In this document: positions 25,116 through 36,891 of the stretch, in pieces
Numbering within the stretch: position 1 is the first letter of the stretch
How the letters are laid out: every line of letters starts with the position of its first letter
Source: Otatea glauca
Taxonomy: Eukaryota; Streptophyta; Magnoliopsida; Poales; Poaceae
Direction: 5' to 3'
Assembly: GCA_036346275.1 (NCBI GenBank)
Contig: CM070721.1
Location: forward strand, 52,539,869 to 52,603,868
DNA length: 64,000 nucleotides
The notes under the pieces: model-generated
What the model was told of the DNA's origin: nothing
The model's database searches: none
What the model saw: only the letters and a program-made list of their open reading frames with translations
Position numbers and translations under genes: made by a program

Positions 25116-26092
25116 CAACCTCAAAATTTGATGGATGGAAATGGCATTTCTCCCTTCAATCATTGATTTAGACTATAGACTAGATGCCACTACATGCTCC
25201 TGTCTTCTTGAGTAAACATCAAATTTTGACATTTTTTTCCCACTTTGTCTTTGTGGGATTCCATGGACCCAACCTCACCACTAAAAACTGCAATTCTCCC
25301 GCATCCTACCACATCACCGTAACAAAACAACACGAGGAACTTCGCCATCAGCCATGAGCGTCACATCGGTGGCCGTTAACTGCATGCACGGCCATTTTCT
25401 CCGTTGGATGTCCACTCCATCACGACCAAAATCAATCCACTCTGAACAGCTGGTACTACTGAAGATATCAATAGATCCTAGAGTTAAATTTGTCCTCTGA
25501 ATTTTTAACAGTGGCACTGCGCGCATTGCATGCAAACGAAATGTCATAGCTGAGCACTCATGAACTGATCGATGGCATTGGCGAAAATGACTAGACCGGG
25601 CAGGCAACCCAGTCGTGCACTGCCCCCATTGACAGGCCAGCCATAGTGGGATGGTCGAATAAAAGCCCCATCTTGGATGCAATCCGATGGTTGCTACACA
25701 TATGAACTGCACAATTGCGCCCTGAACTGGAGCAGTATCTTATGGCAATCACCAACGCGTCCTTGCTTTCTTTCCTTAGTGGAAACATCAGGTCGCAGGC
25801 ATATGAAAACACTTTCCTTCCATCTTTTACCATCAGCCGAGAGTGGCAAGTGGCCATTCGTCTCTAGCAAGAGCTTGCTTGATCAAAAGCTCAAAAGCAT
25901 CTCTGCTTTAGGAGATGGAGGAGCCCGAAGCTGAAAGGGGGAGGGCCTCCTTTGGCCCATGCGTTCATGTCGCCATAGGTCAATGAGTCATGCATTGCTA
26001 AGTGCTAACTGCTTTCGGATTACTAATAGAGACTAAAGTAGCATAGTTCATTGGTAGAAATCACTTATCTCCGCTTGCCAATCCTACAATTA
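25116..26092. other. Intergenic with overlapping unassigned frames
   Basis: Minus-strand frames at 25314-25712 (132 codons) and 25591-25857 (88 codons) and a plus-strand frame at 25677-25934 overlap in a moderately GC-rich patch. I recognise no family in any of them. Capture of a gene fragment by a transposon is possible but unsupported. Confidence 0.4.
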
Positions 26093-26533
26093 TGTTACAA
26101 AACACACGGCAAAAATACAAGATCAAATGAACGGGAGACGGGAATTTTAATGTGAAAACCCCCTCAGGAAAAATCACGGACGCATAAAGTCAAATATCAC
26201 TATACGAAGAGATGTTTACAACGAACGTATCTTTCTCTTCTCTCGTCTTCTATTTACAGGGGCATATTTATAGTGAAAGATAAAAGATTCTGTATAGAGT
26301 AGTACTCTGAATTAGAGTAGGAAGCGAAACGAAACAAATTCGGATCATACTTTAACAAAATTGGAATGCAGGAATTTCACGTGAATATTGCATGGAACCT
26401 CCAAATCCTAAAGAATTCGAACAAATCTGCATTCCAGAAAGAATCTAGATATTGAAAACTTGCTACTTAATCGGTCTTCAGTGATGAAAATTTTCGCCAC
26501 AAAACCCATTTTCTCTTTAGTGCCAATTCAACA
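26093..26533 (-). mobile_element. Copia-type solo LTR, minus strand
   Basis: Read on the minus strand the 441-base block starts TGTTGAATTGGCAC and ends GTGTTTTGTAACA, the TG...CA form of an LTR. It contains CACTATAAATATGCCCCTG (TATA region) and GAGGGGGTTTTCACATTAAAA, close in order and sequence to the LTR at 57061. No matching 5-bp target duplication is seen (aatta and tttca), and no primer-binding site or polypurine tract adjoins it, so it is probably a solo or truncated LTR. A hAT element inserted a few bases to the right. Confidence 0.6.
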
Positions 26534-26546
26534 TTTCATGCGGACC

Positions 26547-28003
26547 CAAGGTTTCAAATTTCGGTTTCGGAATAAATTTCGTCCCTAGCTGGATAACGAA
26601 ATTTTGGTGAAATTTTGAAATTTCGGAAATATTTCGGACGAAATTTGAATTTGAAAATTCAAATTCGGTCCATTCCGGAAATAAAAATCCAAAATTCGGC
26701 GAAAAAAACCCAAAATTTCGGGTTTTTTGCACTGGCTGAAAATTGTTCTAAACGTTATCGAAAAATTTTGAATTTTTTTTGGAGGTTCCTGACACATTTC
26801 TGATCAAAAATTTCAGCTTATTATCACATCTGAGGAAGTTTTAAAAATTCGGAGTGGTACTGTCCTGATAAAATACTGACCGACAAGTTTGATCTGAATA
26901 GAAAATGGTACAAATCAAGTTATAAACTGTTGAAATTTTCTGTGCATGGTTATGATCCATAACTAATGTTCTCAAAAAAAATTCAGCTGATTATAACATG
27001 TGAGGAATTTTTAAAAATTCGGAGAGTGGCACTATCCTGATAGAACACTGACCGACAAGTCTGATCCGAATGGAAAATGGTACAAATGAAGTTATAAACT
27101 GTTGAATTTTTTTTTTTGCATGGTTATGATGTATCTATAATTCTCTCATAAAATTTTCAGATGATTATAAAACTGTATGAATTTTTAAAAATTTGAACAG
27201 TACTACTGCCCTGTTAAAAGGCTTACCGGCAAACTTGAACAAAATGAAAAATTATGTAAACCATAAAATTTTTTGAAAATTTTACAGAATAGTGATAAAG
27301 AAGTTATTTATCCCATAAAAATTGTGATTCATGATCACACTCCAGTGAATTTATAAAATTCTTACAAGGCACAGTACCATTTATGTTCTTTTCTTTTTTA
27401 TTTTTGAAATATAATATAACAAACAAAGTTCAATGCTTACATAGATTTGATTGACCAAACAAACAAAGTTTAATTTCTTTGAAAAATTTATATAATGGTA
27501 CTGAGTCAATTATTAATCTCTCAAAAAAAGTTTTGATCATAATCACACTCAAGAAAATTTATAAAATTCTGACAATATAACTGTCCCAATTATGTTCATT
27601 CTGTTTTTGATTTTTTAAAGATAACAAATGAAGTTAAATTATTTTTAAATTTTTTATATATGATGCTAATCTACTAAGGATAGTACCATAAAATTTTCAG
27701 ATTATTATAAAGCTTTTAAAATTTTATAAAAATCTGACAGTGTTTCTGCCAAAATTTTAAAATATTTAAAAAATTCGGTTTTTCAACAAATTTTCATAGG
27801 AGATGACTTTCCTAAGGGTTATTGGACCAAACCCGGTCAAATCCGCCCCTAAAAGTTTCAAAACCGGCCAAAAAACACGAAATTTCGTCAAAAAAATCCG
27901 AAATTTCGGTTTACTGTAGCAAATTCAAATTTTTTTAAAAAAATTTCCGGCCGATACTTTAGAATTCGGGATGATCCGAAATTCGCCGAATTTTGGAACC
28001 CTG
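26547..28003 (+). mobile_element. Non-autonomous hAT element, copy A
   Basis: A 1457-base element starts CAAGGTTTCAAATTTCGG. Its right end, in reverse, reads CAGGGTTCCAAAATTCGG, so the terminal repeats are inverted and imperfect. It is flanked by an 8-bp target duplication with one mismatch (tgcggacc 26539-26546, tgcagacc 28004-28011), diagnostic of the hAT superfamily. Subterminal regions are packed with AAATTTCGG/CCGAAATTT words. The interior consists of degenerate units of about 170 bases containing CTGACCGACAAG or CTTACCGGCAAA (26880, 27050, 27222). No coding sequence. The same family recurs at 28529 and, inverted, at 32283. Confidence 0.85.
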
Positions 28004-28011
28004 TGCAGACC

Positions 28012-28528
28012 ATATGCAACTTTACCTCTCCTCTCCTGCTATACTCCAAAATAAGCATTGGCAGGTGGAGTAATGATCATACCGTCCTCTGCTCATCAAT
28101 ACGTACGTAAACAAATCATGGCAACGGCCCCACATGTCATATTTTGGTAGGTTGATTATTTGAGCATATATATAGGATGACTTCATGTGGCTGGTTCCCC
28201 GATCTGGTGGTCTACACCTTAATTATTACCATCATAACTCCATAAACCTAATGGATGTACTTTACCCTCCGATTGCAATAATGAGAGGGGAGAAGGATTT
28301 GGATCTTGTGAGAATAATCATAAATTCTCCTGACATGGCATTGAAGCTTTGCTTTACATCCATGCTCGATCTACTTGGTGGATCAGGCTAGCTAGCTTGC
28401 GAGGACATCTCCGTCACGGCATTTCTGGTGATGACATTATACGGTAACAAACTTTCCAACATATTATATCTATCATCTGGCCCACCTAATAAATACAGTA
28501 TTTTTATATTTTGTTTTTCTCTCCTTCC
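28012..28528. other. Spacer between hAT copies
   Basis: A 68-codon plus-strand frame at 28185-28391 lacks recognisable features. Nothing else supported. Confidence 0.4.
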
Positions 28529-29615
28529 TAAGGATTCAAATTTCGTTTTCAGATAAAATATCGCCCGAGACCGGAATCTGAAATTTCACCGAAATTCAGG
28601 TATTTCGGACAAATCTCGTTCGAAATTAAAGAAACAAATCCGATTCGTTTTCTACCGAAAAAAAATGAAATTTCGTCAAAAATTTCTGAAATTTCGGTAT
28701 ATTTGCACCGACTGAAAAGTGGGTCAAACAATGACAAAAAAATTTTGAATTTTTTTTAAGGTTCCTGACATAATAATGATACTCCCATAAAAATTTCAGA
28801 TGATTATCACATTTGAGGAAGTTTTTAAAATTCAAATATTGTTGCTGCTCTGATGAAACACTGACCAGGAAGTTTGATCCGAATGAAAAATAGTACAAAC
28901 CATATTAGACAATTTTGAATTTTTTTGTGCATGGTTATGATGCATCACTAATGTTCTCATAAAATTTTTAGATAATGATAAAGCCTTATGAATTTTTAAA
29001 AATTCAGACAGTACTACTGTCATGTTAAAAGACTTACCGGCAAGCTTGAACAAAATGAACAATGGTTCAAATCACGTTAGAAAATTTTGAATAACCCTGA
29101 TATAACATTGATGTTTATATAAAACTTTTAGATAATGATCATGCTTAAATAATGTTTAAAAATTCTGACAGTGCTATATCCTGATAAAAGCCTGATGATC
29201 AATACATAGATTTGTTTTAACAATAAAAAAGGTTTAAAATTTTTGAATATTTTACAGAAGGGTGATAAGGAAATGCTTAAGATTTCATAAAATTTTTGAA
29301 TCATGATCATACTCCAGTTAATTTATAAAATTATTAGAAGGCACAATACCGTTTATGTTCTTTCTCTTTTTGAGTTTTGAAATATAATATAACAAATGAA
29401 GTTCAATGCTTACATAGATTTGATTGACCAAACAAAAAAATTGAATTTTTTTTAAAATTTTATAAAATGGTACTGAGGCAATTATTAATCTCTCATACAA
29501 ATTTTAGATCATGATCACACTCGAGAAAATTTATAAAATTCTGACAAGATTAGTGTCCCAATTATGCTCATTCAGTTTTTGATTTTTTAAAGATAACAAA
29601 TGAAGTTCAATTATC
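28529..29615 (+). mobile_element. Non-autonomous hAT element, truncated copy C
   Basis: Begins CTAAGGATTCAAATTTCG and follows copy A base order (ACTGACCAGGAAGTTTGATC near 28860, CTTACCGGCAAGCTTGAAC near 29032, AAAGATAACAAATGAAGTT near 29588). It breaks off at about 29615, where copy A would continue for roughly 350 more bases. The right terminal repeat is therefore missing, and the copy cannot be bounded by a target duplication. Confidence 0.7.
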
Positions 29616-30975
29616 TTGAAACTTTTTCTGTTTGAATACCTCCCCAGCTGCCTTTCTTCCTTTCTTCTTTTCTTCCTCACCCGACGAATGCCTCCCCAGC
29701 TGCCTCCTCGTCATGCTACCCCCTCTTCCCCCTTCTCCGCCTACCTCCTAGATTCGGTCGGGTCTACGCCGATAGCCCCCAAATCCAATCGAATCTGATT
29801 CGTGGCCACCGAGGCGACCATGGTGATGGTGTGACGGTGAGGCAATGACGAGTGGCTCGGGTGGCGATAGGGTGAGCACTGCGGGCACGACGCCGAACGT
29901 AGTGTCGGGTGTCGATCGTGAGTGACGTGGCAACCACGGCAAGCGTGACTAGCGACAGGTGCGGTGGGCGGCAAGTGCAGTGTCGGGACGGCTAGCCCGA
30001 GCACCGGTACGGCGTCGGTCGGGAGGGCTAGTGGCGTGATGCGGGCAGGTGGTGAGTAGCGGGCGCCGATGATACGAGCAAGCGGCACACCAGCGAGGAC
30101 ATGCGCTGGGCGCCACTGTTGAGGCAGTCGGGCAGCGCAGCAGCGTCGATGGCGAGGTATGGATTTCGTGGCGGGCATTGGTTTAATGCTATGGATACTA
30201 GTCTAAACCTCAATGCAAAATTTTGGTTGTTTGTTGTGATTGGATTGTGCCAAAGCAATGTCTTATGCAGGACATTGCTGCCATCTCTCTTCTTTAATTC
30301 TCTCTCCATCTTAGTACTAATCTTAGTTAGCATGCTAAGGAATGCGATAGATAATACTTACTAGGACCCATTCGGAGTGCCTTTAATGCACTAGAAAGTT
30401 TAGAGCTTTTGTGAGTGATTAAACTAGACTTCTTTTCGACAAAGACGAGAGATTAAGATCCCGCCACTTTTGCTTGCGAATCTAAGCGACTTAAGGCAAT
30501 TGGGTTATGGTTAGTGCTGGTCTACTCAACTGTTGGTGTGTGCAATTATGATTTCCTCGTGAGAGCATGCAGGCATGAGTTTGTTTAGTAGCTGGCGGGA
30601 TGAGGTTGAATGAAATAGAATGAGCCTTACACAGCATGGTTTATCGTTTTTCACGATTAGGATGATTTAATATCCAGAAGGAATATTCCATCATCCAGTA
30701 AGGATTAATTCAGTTGCAGCCAAATATATGGTTGTCACAAATGATTTAAAAAAGGACCAAAGTGGCAAAAATTGCAATACATCTCTTAGCATACTTGTCA
30801 ATGCCATCTTGGAGGACACATCGATTTTGGCTCTTAAATACATTCCAGTATCAACCTATATCAGCGTGCCGTCACAGAATTTAATATAATAATATATTTT
30901 ATAAGTATATATATATATATATGTTTAATTATATGCACACTAAATTCCACTTATAATATTATTCAACATAAGTAG
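29616..30975. other. Intergenic; GC-rich patch then AT-rich
   Basis: About 29640-30180 is GC-rich, with C/T-rich then G-rich composition and long overlapping frames without a domain (145 codons minus, 29741-30178). The rest is AT-rich and includes an (AT)8-9 run near 30906-30922. No gene supported. Confidence 0.4.
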
Positions 30976-31276
30976 TACTTCTTCTGTCCCGCAATATAAG
31001 TCCCTATTCTTGAGGAGATTAAAGGTGTAGTTATTGTAATATTTTCACCATATACCCTACTTTAATAAGGTGTTTCCTACTATACCCCTATTGGTTATCT
31101 CTTAATCATATGCATTTATCCATTACCACCGACACAAATTATTCTCTCTTATCTTTCTAAGACAATTATCAGGTTGTATCCAAGTCATTTTCTCTCGTAC
31201 TTTTTTCCAATCTCATTATCATCTTAATCCTTGTGCGAAATCAAAATACGACTTATATTTTCCGAGGGAGGGAATA
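30976..31276. mobile_element. Stowaway-type MITE 1
   Basis: The 301-base element, bounded by TA at each end, has ends TACTTCTTCTGTCCCGCAAT and, in reverse, TATTCCCTCCCTCGGAAAAT. These are variants of the CTCCCTCCGTCC terminus of grass Stowaway (Tc1/mariner) MITEs. The interior matches MITE 2 at 31498 (CTACTATACC, GCATTTATCCATTACCACC, CTTAATCCTTGT). Confidence 0.8.
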
Positions 31277-31497
31277 CCATATATAGTTTAGTAAGTTCAA
31301 TAGAAAATATTATCGATTACGTCAGTACGATCAGTAGTCCTATATATATATCGAAACTAGTATATCTCGTGTTGTCCAGTATCAAAATTTTATGATATAT
31401 ATGGCTACTCTTTATCATTTTAGGTGATGAAATTAATATATTTCAGCAAGTACAAAAAGGTACGAACAAATTTCCTCTACAGTGCCACTAGAGCAAT

Positions 31498-31784
31498 TAC
31501 TCCTTCCATTCAGAAATATAAGGTATATAGTTTGAATGATCTTGTTCAGAAATACAAGGCTTGTATGTAGATTTATTAAGGTTTTTCCTACTATACCTCT
31601 ATTTATTCTCTTTCAACTACATGCATTTATTCATTACCACCACACACAAAACTATTATCTCTCATCTTCCAAGACAATTAAGTGGGGTATCTACGTTATT
31701 TTCACTCATATCTTTCTCAATTTTATCATAAACTTAATCCTTGTATAAAGTTAAAATGCTCCTTGTATTTCTGAAAGGGGAGTA
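31498..31784. mobile_element. Stowaway-type MITE 2
   Basis: The 287-base element, bounded by TA, has ends TACTCCTTCCATTCAGAAAT and, in reverse, TACTCCCCTTTCAGAAATAC. Internal sequence is clearly related to MITE 1 and lies in the same orientation 220 bases away. Confidence 0.82.
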
Positions 31785-32274
31785 CATTATGTTGCGTGGT
31801 ATTTATGAGTGTCATTTCTCCGTAAAACTTGGGTCCCATCAACACGTTAAAAAAGAGCTGAAACTAAACCTGACGCGACTTTGACTTTTCGAGAGTTGTT
31901 TATATGCATGTGTTTTTTAAATTTATATAAATATTAAAATATAAATGTATAGTAAACGATGATTGCTTTCCTTTTTACTTATTTTAGATTTATACACCTT
32001 ATATTAGAAAGAAAAGAATATAAATACTACTCTAACTTTTCACGACGATGGCAAATTGACAGAACTATACTATATCTTGCCTTCTCCTGGCCCTTATGGC
32101 GAACAGTTAAGGCCCACTTCAGACACATTATTTTCTAGAAATTGTTTCAATTCTTACCAAATCCAAATGTAAATCAAGTGAAATTTAGAACGCAAAAATT
32201 TTATAATAAACAATTCGATTCCTGTAGAAAATATATCGTGATTCAAACGGACGTTACCTTCTTTTTAATGTTGT
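31785..32274. other. Spacer, no recognised feature
   Basis: AT-rich. Nothing supported on either strand. Confidence 0.4.
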
Positions 32275-32282
32275 CTCAGATA

Positions 32283-33742
32283 CAAGGTTCAAAATTTCGA
32301 CGAAATTTTGGATTTCGGACCACCCCGAAATCTCAAGTACCGGCCGAAATTTTTTTAAAAAAATTTAAAATTGCTACAGTAAAATTCGAAAAATTTTTTG
32401 GACGCAATTTTTTGTTTTTTTGCCGGTTTTGAAAGTTTTAGGGCCGGATTTGATCCAATAACCCTTAAAAAAAGTCATTTCCTATCCAAATTTGTTGAAA
32501 AACCTAATTTTTTTAATATTTTAAAATTTTGGCAGAAACACTGTCAGATTTTTATAAAATTGTAAAAGCATGATAATAATCTGAAAATTTTATCGTACTA
32601 TCCTTAGTAGATTAGGATCATACATAAAAAATTTCAAAATAATTTAACTTAATTTGTTATCTTTAAAAAATCAAAAACAGAATGAACATAATTGGGACAG
32701 TTATATTGCCAGAATTTTATAAATTTTCTTGAGTGTGATTATGATCTAAATTTTTTTGATAGATTAATAATTGACTCAGTAACATTATATAAATTTTTCA
32801 AAAAATTTCAACTTTGTTTGTTTGGTCAATCAAATCTATGTAAGCATTGAACTTCGTTTGTTATATTATATTTCAAAAATCAAAAAGAAAAGAACATAAA
32901 TGGTACTGTGCCTTGTAAGAATTTTATAAATTTACTGGAGTGTGATCATGAATCACAATTTTTATGGGATATTAAGAACTTCCTTATCACCATTATTTAA
33001 AATTTTCAAAAAAATTTATGGTTTACATAATTTTTCATTTTGCTCAAGTTTGCCGGTAAGCCTTTTAACATGGCAGTAGTACTGTTTGAATTTTTAAAAA
33101 CTCATACAGTTTGATAATCATCTGAAAATGTTATGAGAGCATTATAGATACATCATAACCATGCACAAAAAATTTCAACAGTTTCTAACTTCATTTGTAT
33201 CATTTTACATTCGGATCAAACTTGCCGGTCAGTGTTCTATCAGGACAGCGCCACTCTCCGAATTTTTAAAAATTGCTCACATGTGATAATCAGCTGAAAT
33301 GTTTATGAGAACATTAGTTATGGATCATAACCATGCACAAAAAATATCAACAGTTTATAACTTGATTTGTATCATTTTCCATTCCGATCAAACTTGTCGG
33401 TCAGTGTTTTATCAGGACAGTACCACTCTCCGAATTTGTAAAAATTCCTCAGATGTGATAATCAGTTGAAATTTTTGTGAAAACATCAGCATTGTGTCAG
33501 GAACCTCCAAAACAATTTTCAAATTTTTTTGATAATGTTTAGACCACTTTTCAGCCAGTGCAAAAAAACCCGAAATTTCAGAAATTTCGCCCGAAATTTC
33601 GGATTTTTTCGCCGAATTTTGGTTTTTTTTCCGGATTGGACCGGATTTGAATTTTCAAATTCAAATTTTGTTCGAAATAAGGCGAAATTTCGTTATCCGG
33701 TCCGGGGCGAAATTTATTCCAAAACCGAAATTTGAAACCTTG
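32283..33742 (-). mobile_element. Non-autonomous hAT element, copy B (inverted)
   Basis: A 1460-base element is the reverse complement of copy A over its whole length. Its ends are CAAGGTTCAAAATTTCG and, in reverse, CAAGGTTTCAAATTTCGG. It is flanked by a perfect 8-bp target duplication, CTCAGATA (32275-32282 and 33743-33750). It carries the same internal units of about 170 bases and no coding sequence. The perfect duplication suggests it is younger than copy A. Confidence 0.9.
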
Positions 33743-33750
33743 CTCAGATA

Positions 33751-35393
33751 TTCATGCGTTACCGAGAAGACCTTTCCCCAGTTTCTTCAGCTAGCTGAGT
33801 GGAGCATCAAATCTGCACGGAGAAATAATTACCGCATGATTCAGATGTACACTTTACTAGTACAAATTTAACTAGGCTACACCTAGAAAGGTTGGCTTTA
33901 TTCCTTTGTTCCGAGGAGTAGAAAACCCAAGTTGTTGATTTGGACCAAACTCCTGGGAACAACTCCAAATGGAGGAGGAGACGAACTAGGTTTGGCTTTG
34001 CTGACCACTTTAGATTGACAGCGCTTGTGTTTGGCGAGCATGAAAGCTCGTGCAAACTCGGAGTGCTCAAACGTTGCTGTGCCGAATCACCCCGCACTAC
34101 CAGAATTCCACCATCAAAGACCCCTGTCAACGCACTCTCGTCTTCTTCTCTCGTGTACCGGCGGGGCCACATAACAGCGACCGCACGTACGAAAAATTAA
34201 TTGGTCACACTACCATTTTCGAAATCGAAACAGAGAGGATCTTTATTTGCATTAAAAAAGGAGGATCCTCCATCTAGACCGTACCATCAGGTCATCGATA
34301 CATATGTGGCAAGTTTCCATCCTGATTCAAGCTAGCCCTGGGAAAAAGAAAAGATGTTGCTTAGCATATAAAACCTCACGGAGGCGAAGTGAACACCTGT
34401 GGCTCTCATGCAGCTACGCGTTGGCATTATTCGTGGTGTTGATCGGCCCAGCTCAAGTCGCAACCAGATCTAACTTATCCGATCCTCTTGTTGTTGCGTG
34501 ATCCTCTGTTCTGAATCAGATCCTCTCGTTGTTGTACATATAAACAAGAAAAATGTACCCCTGTAGCTTCAAACTAAATTCCCTGAATTGGCTTACCGGT
34601 GACTACCCAAGCTACTAAAGGACGAGCCATAAAGATGCAGTGTAGCTCCATCGTTACGAATATCATGGAAACAGAGCTTTCCCGAGCAGACATTCTTTCT
34701 ACACAGTCAAGTAGTTAATTTTAACCCGGTTTCTAAAATTTACTTGCTTCCCCGCTGCACCAGCTGTCAACGGTGGTCGGCTACCCGCAACAGTTTCCTG
34801 AAACTTTTTACCGTCTGCTAGCTGCTCGGTCGGTCCACCAGAACAAGAGAAAACGCAGAGCTCGGTGCCCGTGCCCGTGTGTGTGCCCAGGTACGTAACG
34901 CAACACACACAAAAAACTGGTGCGAAAACTCCTCTCTTTACACGCAGAGCGCGGCTGGTCGCTTTCTCTCGCTTCGTCGACCGCGCGCATGCCATGGATG
35001 CTGCGTCGTCGCTTTCGCTCGAGGTTGCTTTTTCTTTGGCGACGCCTTCCTCCACGGCCCGCCCTGCACTCCATGCGACGCACGCTTCTGTTTCGCATAC
35101 ACCGTCCAACACGCTCGCAGGCAGCGATCGAATAGGCATCCAACGACGGTTCGTTCGCGTCAGAGAAAGACATTCCAATCCCAAGTGAGAGCCCCCGCCC
35201 TCCGACGCCGCGCCGGCCGAGGCCATCTTTCTCGAGTTTTCACCGTGTGTAAAGCGAGAGACGCGCGTGGTAAATTAACCGTAGGCCAAACAAAGCTAAA
35301 GGAGGACTAAAAAGCATAGCTATGATCATGATCATATCGCTACTAATAGGGACGTTCCGTATATACCATTTCGACCTTTAAACCGATACAAAG
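33751..35393. other. Intergenic with GC-rich patch
   Basis: 34700-35260 is GC-rich and open on both strands. The longest frame is a minus-strand ATG frame of 175 codons (34699-35226) in a good ATGG context. It has no recognisable domain and mixed composition, and the plus strand is also open for 143 codons over the same bases, so coding status is doubtful. The remainder is featureless. Confidence 0.4.
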
Positions 35394-35709
35394 TACTCCC
35401 TCTGTCCTTGAAAGTAAGGAAGAGAAGCGTTCAAATTATGTCCTCTAATATTAGGGATTGAGAGCTCTCCCCCTTAAATTGTGTCATCAAATTGTGCCCA
35501 TGCATGCAGATGCACGCAGATACATGCGACCACACATATTCCAAACAAAAACAACGCAAGTCATTCCCTATAATCGTGATTAATTAATGCATGCATGTTG
35601 CCAATTAATAGAGACACAGTATTAAATAGGGGCATTAGAGTCTTTTGGCAAAAATCATAATCTGTCCTAAAATTTCTTCCGTCCCTTACTTTCCAGGACG
35701 GAGGGAGTA
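35394..35709. mobile_element. Stowaway-type MITE 3
   Basis: The 316-base element, bounded by TA, has terminal repeats TACTCCCTCTGTCCTTGAAA and, in reverse, TACTCCCTCCGTCCTGGAAA, a near-perfect Stowaway terminus. It interrupts another AT-rich repeat: CGATACAAAG on the left and CGATACCGATCAG on the right suggest one disrupted element. Confidence 0.88.
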
Positions 35710-36860
35710 CCTTAATTTGTATAGCGTACCAGTTTCGATACCGATCAGTATCGAACATACCATCTTCGATACTGATCAATACTAGTTATGCAGGTGGAAT
35801 TGATAATATAATCTATTAAATTATATGTTATATTTGATAATAGTACTATGTATTTGGAGTAATATTATAAATAAAATTTGATGTACATATAATTAAATAT
35901 GTGTATACTTATAAATATATATTATTATATTAATCCAAAACAGTATGATACCGGAATGTATTATTCTAAGAGCTAAACCAATATAGTCATGGGTACAGCA
36001 TTAGGTATCGATGAGTGCGGTAAAAAGAAGGGGCGTACTTAAAAAGACATCCCTTCGCGCGCGCACTGATGAGCTTTAGACTAGGAGCTGCCCCGGCTAG
36101 CTTTGCTTTCGCCTTTTCCCGGCTCTATAGTATAAGCTTAGCCCCCTCCGGTTGCACGCCACTTTGGAAGGGAACTTTGCTTATCCTCTCTACTTAGCCA
36201 GCAGTCCTACTGCCGTTGCCAAGGGAGGCCGAGGAAGTTTAGCTACCAAAGAAGCATACTACTAGGCAACTTGGAAGAGCTATTTTTGGAGTTTGGACAC
36301 ACTTCTGTCTGTATTCCTCTCTCATCAGGCATCAGGTACGCTAGCTGGCAGTTAATGCATCTTGTTTGTGTATATGAAACTTAGCACTCTCTTGGAATTT
36401 GGATGTTGCCCAGTGATCAGCTGTGTAGTCGCAGCACTCCATGCCTAGCTTCTTGGGTGTTCGTGGCTGTGACTCGTGAGCAATGCGGGAGTAGCTAGCT
36501 AGCTGCATAGAATAATACTACTACTGTGCTAGTACTCGTTCTGCTGCGGCACACTGGGCGTATATGCGCGCAGTTTGCTGGGTTGGCTTGGGTGCTCGTT
36601 GATTTTCTCGTGTTCGTCCCTCTTTTCTTTTGAGGCCATGCGCTTCTTTCCTTTTGATGCGTCGTGGGTCTTGGGTCGGCGCTTTTGAGGAGAGCGGGCG
36701 AACGCGCTGCATGCAGCCTGCAGGAGAGAGGAAACCGGCTTTTCTGCCCCAAAGCTGCGCAGCCGTGGCGTGAAGACACACACTCTCTCTCTCTCTCGAT
36801 TTCTCGACACTGTCGAGATCCCAGTCACACATCATGCCATGTACGCACACGTCTCTTCTG

Positions 36861-36891
<31 letters not shown>

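Noticed and set aside
25314..25934. Three overlapping unassigned frames
   Set aside because: No recognised family, with mutual overlap on both strands. Kept only as an intergenic note.
34699..35226. Minus-strand frame of 175 codons with good ATG context
   Set aside because: No domain, and the other strand is equally open. Openness is explained by GC-rich composition. Not reported as a gene without transcript support.
36835..36890. CT-rich run resembling miR156/miR529 star sequences
   Set aside because: Simple CT microsatellite; no matching mature sequence on a complementary arm.
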